Part shown: positions 5,917 to 8,493 of the stretch, one piece after another
Numbering within the stretch: the first letter of the stretch is position 1
How the letters are laid out: every line of letters begins with the position of its first letter
Source of the DNA: an uncultured Anaerococcus sp.
GTDB taxonomy: Bacteria > Bacillota > Clostridia > Tissierellales > Peptoniphilaceae
Direction of reading: 5' to 3'
Length of the DNA stretch: 8,493 nt
Assembly (NCBI GenBank): GCA_902465755.1
Contig: CABQOK010000043.1
Span: forward strand, 1 to 8,493
The notes under the pieces: generated by a model
What the model was told of the DNA's origin: nothing
The model's database searches: none
The model's input: only the letters and a program-made list of their open reading frames with translations
Made by a program: the position numbers and the translations under genes

Positions 5917-6046
5917 AATGTGAGAGATCTATAGGCTGTGATGACACCTAGATTATAAAGATTAAGTTATTTATGAAAATACATAGATAAGAAAAACTCA
6001 AGCCAAATATGTCCCAAAGCTCTGTAGACCTCTCGTCGCTTCTCCT
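5917..6046 (+). repeat. Repeat R, copy B, right part
   Basis: From AATGTGAGAGATCT to CTCTCGTCGCTTCTCC this matches 5588-5716 at roughly 88 percent by eye. After it the sequence does not continue into the GGAAGC hairpin arm seen behind copy A. Confidence 0.8.
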
Positions 6047-6074
6047 TAAAATGGGTGCTTACACACCTTACCTT

Positions 6075-6090
6075 ATCCCTTACTAGGGAT
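6075..6090. other. Short perfect hairpin at the right edge of the repeat island
   Basis: ATCCCT (6075-6080) and AGGGAT (6085-6090) pair around TACT; flanking ACC and GGT could extend the stem past a bulge. No T tract follows. It lies just behind the ZIP terminator, at the outer edge of the repeat-rich DNA, and may be an end of the repeat element or a leftover stem. Confidence 0.35.
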
Positions 6091-6115
6091 GGTGATATAA
6101 TCTAACTTAATAAGC

Positions 6116-6155
6116 AAAAATCCCCAAGCTCTAGTCGGTCAGAGTTTAGGGATTT
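6116..6155 (-). terminator. Rho-independent terminator of the glgP-ZIP unit
   Basis: On the minus strand AAATCCC (6155-6149) pairs with GGGATTT (6124-6118), and CTCT with AGAG further in, giving a 15-base arm with one wobble and one mismatch around an 8-base loop. The 3' arm continues into five T (6120-6116). It lies about 30 bases after the ZIP stop codon. Confidence 0.85.
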
Positions 6156-6186
6156 ATTTAATCAATAATTTTTTTATTAACTTTTC

Positions 6187-6981
6187 CTATCCGAGCATTA
6201 CATCTAGAACCATCATCACTACAAATCCTGCTGCAAAGCCTATGGTTCCTATATTTGTGTGATCTTCTCCTTCTCCTGTGGCTTCTGGGATTAGCTCTTC
6301 TACTACTACGTAGAACATAGCTCCTGCTGCAAAGCTTAAGAGATATGGAAGGATAGGTACCATTATTCCTGATAGGAGGATTGTTAGTACTGCTGCCACT
6401 GGCTCTACTGCTCCTGAAAGAATACCGTAGATGAAGGACTTGTGTTTGTTTACTCCAGCCGCTCTTAGGGGCATGGATATGATTGCTCCTTCTGGGAAGT
6501 TTTGGATGGCGATTCCTAAGGCTAGTACCATAGCTCCCGCCATAGTTACTGTTCCGTGGCCGTAGATCGCTCCAGCAAAGCTTACCCCTACTGCCATTCC
6601 TTCTGGTATGTTGTGGATCACTACTGCTAGTACCATCATGGTTGTTTTTCTAAGATTTTCACTTTTGGGTCCTTCTGGTGTGTCTGAGTCGATATGTTGG
6701 TGAGGAATAGCAGAATCGAGAAATAGTAAGAATATTATTCCTACTATAAATCCTATAGCAGCTGGCATCCACGCCATTCTTCCCATTTTTTCCTCTACCA
6801 TTTCCATAGCAGGCATTAGTAGAGACCAGATACTTGCTGCAACCATTACTCCCGCAGCAAAGCCAGATAGGCCTTTTTGTACTCTTATATTTAACTCATC
6901 ACGCATTATATAGACACAAGCTGCTCCCAAGCTCGTGCCTATAAATGGGATCATTAATCCTAATATTGCTTGTGCGTCCAT
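6187..6981 (-). CDS. ZIP family divalent metal transporter (GufA-like)
   Basis: This 264-residue inner-membrane carrier probably takes up zinc or a related divalent metal. About eight hydrophobic segments fill the protein. The two ZIP signature helices are clear: VVIHNIPEGMAVGV with H123-N-I-P-E-G128 in helix 4, and IAIQNFPEGAIISMP with N161-F-P-E-G165 in helix 5; these hold the central metal site. VEP (192-194) and VVVEELIPE (225-233) add family acidic residues, and the loop PHQHIDSD (93-100) is the His-containing cytoplasmic loop. QNFPEG in helix 5, without a His, together with SGAVEP fits the GufA subfamily. The ATG at 6981 lies 10 bases after the phosphorylase stop; its ribosome site is weak (AAGAGTAG, overlapping that stop), suggesting translational coupling. 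It is the last gene before the terminator. Confidence 0.92.
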   Translation of the reverse strand: MDAQAILGLMIPFIGTSLGAACVYIMRDELNIRVQKGLSGFAAGVMVAASIWSLLMPAMEMVEEKMGRMAWMPAAIGFIVGIIFLLFLDSAIPHQHIDSDTPEGPKSENLRKTTMMVLAVVIHNIPEGMAVGVSFAGAIYGHGTVTMAGAMVLALGIAIQNFPEGAIISMPLRAAGVNKHKSFIYGILSGAVEPVAAVLTILLSGIMVPILPYLLSFAAGAMFYVVVEELIPEATGEGEDHTNIGTIGFAAGFVVMMVLDVMLG

Positions 6982-6991
6982 TTTTCTACTC

Positions 6992-8493
6992 TTAATCTAT
7001 TTTCCAGATGTCAGCCGCATAGTCTAGGATTGTTCTATCTGATGAGAAGAATCCTGCGTTTGCAATGTTAATCAAGCACTTTCTAGACCAGTCTATCTTA
7101 TCCTTGTAGGCTTCGTTTACTCTCTCGTGAGCCTCGGCGTAAGACTTGAAGTCTTTTAGGAGGAAGTAGCTATCTCCTCTTTGACCATTTTGTGGCTTGA
7201 TTAGTTCGTTGTAGATGTCTAGGAACATATAGGTGTTATTGTCCTTAAACTCTCCACTTACAAGACTATCGACTACATCCTTGATATCTGGGTCTTTGGA
7301 ATAGTATTCTACAGGATTGTAGCTATCCATTATTTCGTTTAGCTCTTCTACTGTAGCACCAAATCTGAAATTGTTTTCTTCTCCAGCATGGTCGAAGATT
7401 TCTATATTTGCTCCATCAAGTGTACCGAGTGTTAGGGCTCCGTTTAGCATGAATTTCATGTTTCCTGTACCACTCGCTTCCTTACCTGCTGTTGAGATTT
7501 GCTCTGAGATGTCTGCTGCAGGGAAGAGTTTTTCTGCGTAGCTTACCCTGTAGTTTTCTACAAATACAACCTTGATCTTGTCATTTACATCAGGATCAGC
7601 ATTTACTACTCTTGCAACTTCATTAGCAAGTTTAATCATTCCCTTGGCTCTGAAGTATCCTGGGGCTGCCTTTCCTCCGAAGATAAAGGTTGTTGGAGTA
7701 AATTCCATGTCAGGATTTTTCTTAAGCTTGTGGTAGAGATAGATTATGTGTAGGACGTTCAGATGTTGTCTCTTGTATTCGTGGATTCTCTTGATTTGGA
7801 TATCGAAGATTGATTCTGGGTCAATTTTTACTCCTTCTGTGTCCAAGATATATTTGGCAAGTTGGTTTTTCTTTGTTTGTTTGATATCCCATAGCTCTTC
7901 TAGGACTTTTTCATCGTCCTTGTATTTTTCTAATCCCTTAAGTAGGTCTAGCTTGTACTTCCACTCGTCTGTGCCAAGCTTTTCTGTAATGAAGCTTGAA
8001 AGCTCTCTGTTAGCATATACTAGCCATCTTCTTGGGGTTATACCGTTGGTCTTGTTGTTAAACATTTGAGGTCTTAACTTATACCAGTGCTTGAAGGTAT
8101 CAGCCTTTAGGATTTCTGTGTGAAGGGCTGCTACTCCATTTACGGAAAATCCTACATAGATTGCAAGATTTGCCATGTGGATTTGTTCATATCTTTCAAT
8201 TCTATATGGGTCGATTTGCTCTTCTGAGTAGCCTTTGGCCTTAAATTCTTTTACTAATTTCTCGTTGATTTTCTCGATTATTTCAAGACATCTTGGGTTT
8301 ACTTCAAGAACTATGTCCTTATCCCATCTTTCTAGGGCCTCTTGGAGGACTGTGTGGTTGGTGAAGGCAAAGACCTTGCTACAAATCTCTAGGGCATCTC
8401 CAAAGAATATTCCATTCTCGTCCACCAAGACTCTGATTAGCTCAGGGATCGCCATGATTGGGTGGGTATCGTTTAGTTGGATCACGTGATATT
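6992..8493 (-). CDS. glgP: Glycogen/starch phosphorylase, C-terminal two thirds (5' end outside window)
   Basis: This is a family GT35 alpha-glucan phosphorylase, a cytoplasmic PLP enzyme that releases glucose 1-phosphate from glycogen or maltodextrin ends using phosphate. The frame is open to the window edge, giving about 500 residues of a protein usually near 800; the GTG at 8485 is internal, since VIQLNDTHP is a conserved core motif with residues before it. Further landmarks, counted from that GTG codon as 1: HMANLAIY (103-110), NGITPRRWL (147-155), RIHEYKRQ (233-240), FGGKAAPGY (269-277), and EASGTGNMKFMLNGA (336-350), in which K344 is the PLP-binding lysine. All expected C-terminal active-site segments are present, with no frameshift. 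It precedes the ZIP gene by 10 bases. Other glycogen genes could lie upstream, outside the window. Distinguishing glycogen from maltodextrin preference is not possible here. Confidence 0.96.
   Translation of the reverse strand, partial: YHVIQLNDTHPIMAIPELIRVLVDENGIFFGDALEICSKVFAFTNHTVLQEALERWDKDIVLEVNPRCLEIIEKINEKLVKEFKAKGYSEEQIDPYRIERYEQIHMANLAIYVGFSVNGVAALHTEILKADTFKHWYKLRPQMFNNKTNGITPRRWLVYANRELSSFITEKLGTDEWKYKLDLLKGLEKYKDDEKVLEELWDIKQTKKNQLAKYILDTEGVKIDPESIFDIQIKRIHEYKRQHLNVLHIIYLYHKLKKNPDMEFTPTTFIFGGKAAPGYFRAKGMIKLANEVARVVNADPDVNDKIKVVFVENYRVSYAEKLFPAADISEQISTAGKEASGTGNMKFMLNGALTLGTLDGANIEIFDHAGEENNFRFGATVEELNEIMDSYNPVEYYSKDPDIKDVVDSLVSGEFKDNNTYMFLDIYNELIKPQNGQRGDSYFLLKDFKSYAEAHERVNEAYKDKIDWSRKCLINIANAGFFSSDRTILDYAADIWKID

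Larger units (their letters stand above)
5329..6090. other. Gene-free composite repeat island
   Basis: The stretch between the glycosyltransferase and the ZIP terminator contains no believable gene. It is built of two repeat families, called E and R here: E1 in forward orientation, a first R copy, then a second R copy split by an inverted E2. Its base composition is visibly richer in G and C than the A/T-rich spacers elsewhere in the window, with runs such as GAGGTGGCGCGG. The motif AAGAGATAAGG at 5329-5339 has a near-inverted counterpart CCTTATCCCTT at 6071-6081 (10 of 11), a possible pair of outer ends. No transposase, attachment site or RNA gene was identified. It resembles an accumulation of non-autonomous intergenic repeats. 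Confidence 0.6.

Noticed and set aside
5329..6090. The repeat island as a CRISPR array or tRNA/rRNA region.
   Set aside because: The repeats are long, few, diverged and in mixed orientation, with no regular short repeat and spacer pattern; no cloverleaf or conserved rRNA words were found.
6085..6096. TATAAT on the plus strand after the AGGGAT hairpin, as a promoter.
   Set aside because: No -35 at the right distance and no plus-strand gene downstream; it reads straight into the terminator of the opposite strand.

Overview
The window looks like the chromosome of a low-GC Gram-positive anaerobe. The A/T-rich codon use, strong AAGGAGG-type ribosome sites, TTG and ATG starts and compact rho-independent terminators fit Bacillota, perhaps a Peptoniphilaceae/Tissierellia relative such as Anaerococcus. 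That placement is an inference from style and protein flavour; no marker gene is present.

Layout. Plus strand, 1-2226: the end of one half-size ABC exporter and a complete second one, overlapping by 8 bases and closed by a strong terminator. Their nucleotide-binding motifs are complementary, one degenerate and one catalytic, as in BmrCD/TM287-288-type heterodimeric multidrug exporters. From 2245 on, all recognisable genes lie on the minus strand. In transcription order they are: a glycogen phosphorylase (5' end outside the window, 8493-6992), a GufA-like ZIP metal transporter 10 bases behind it (6981-6187), a terminator, a gene-free repeat island of roughly 750 bases, a family 8 glycosyltransferase (5201-4380) with its own terminator, a long cation diffusion facilitator (4130-2982) whose metal-site motifs match manganese exporters (MntE type), possibly a 13-codon ORF, and a small GNAT acetyltransferase (2906-2499). 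Two A/T-rich spacers hold open, protein-like stretches interrupted by stops, which may be gene remnants.

How the genes relate. The exporter pair is an independent unit. The phosphorylase and ZIP gene form one transcription unit, although their functions have no obvious biochemical link. The window therefore carries both a probable metal importer (ZIP) and a probable metal exporter (CDF), in separate units. The least ordinary region is 5330-6090. Two diverged copies of a ~175-base unit lie in direct orientation, and the second is interrupted by a ~105-base unit whose relative lies upstream in inverted orientation. No transposase or other protein gene was found there, so it is best read as a nest of non-autonomous intergenic repeats. 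I found no convincing new protein system; the repeat island is the best candidate for something undescribed.
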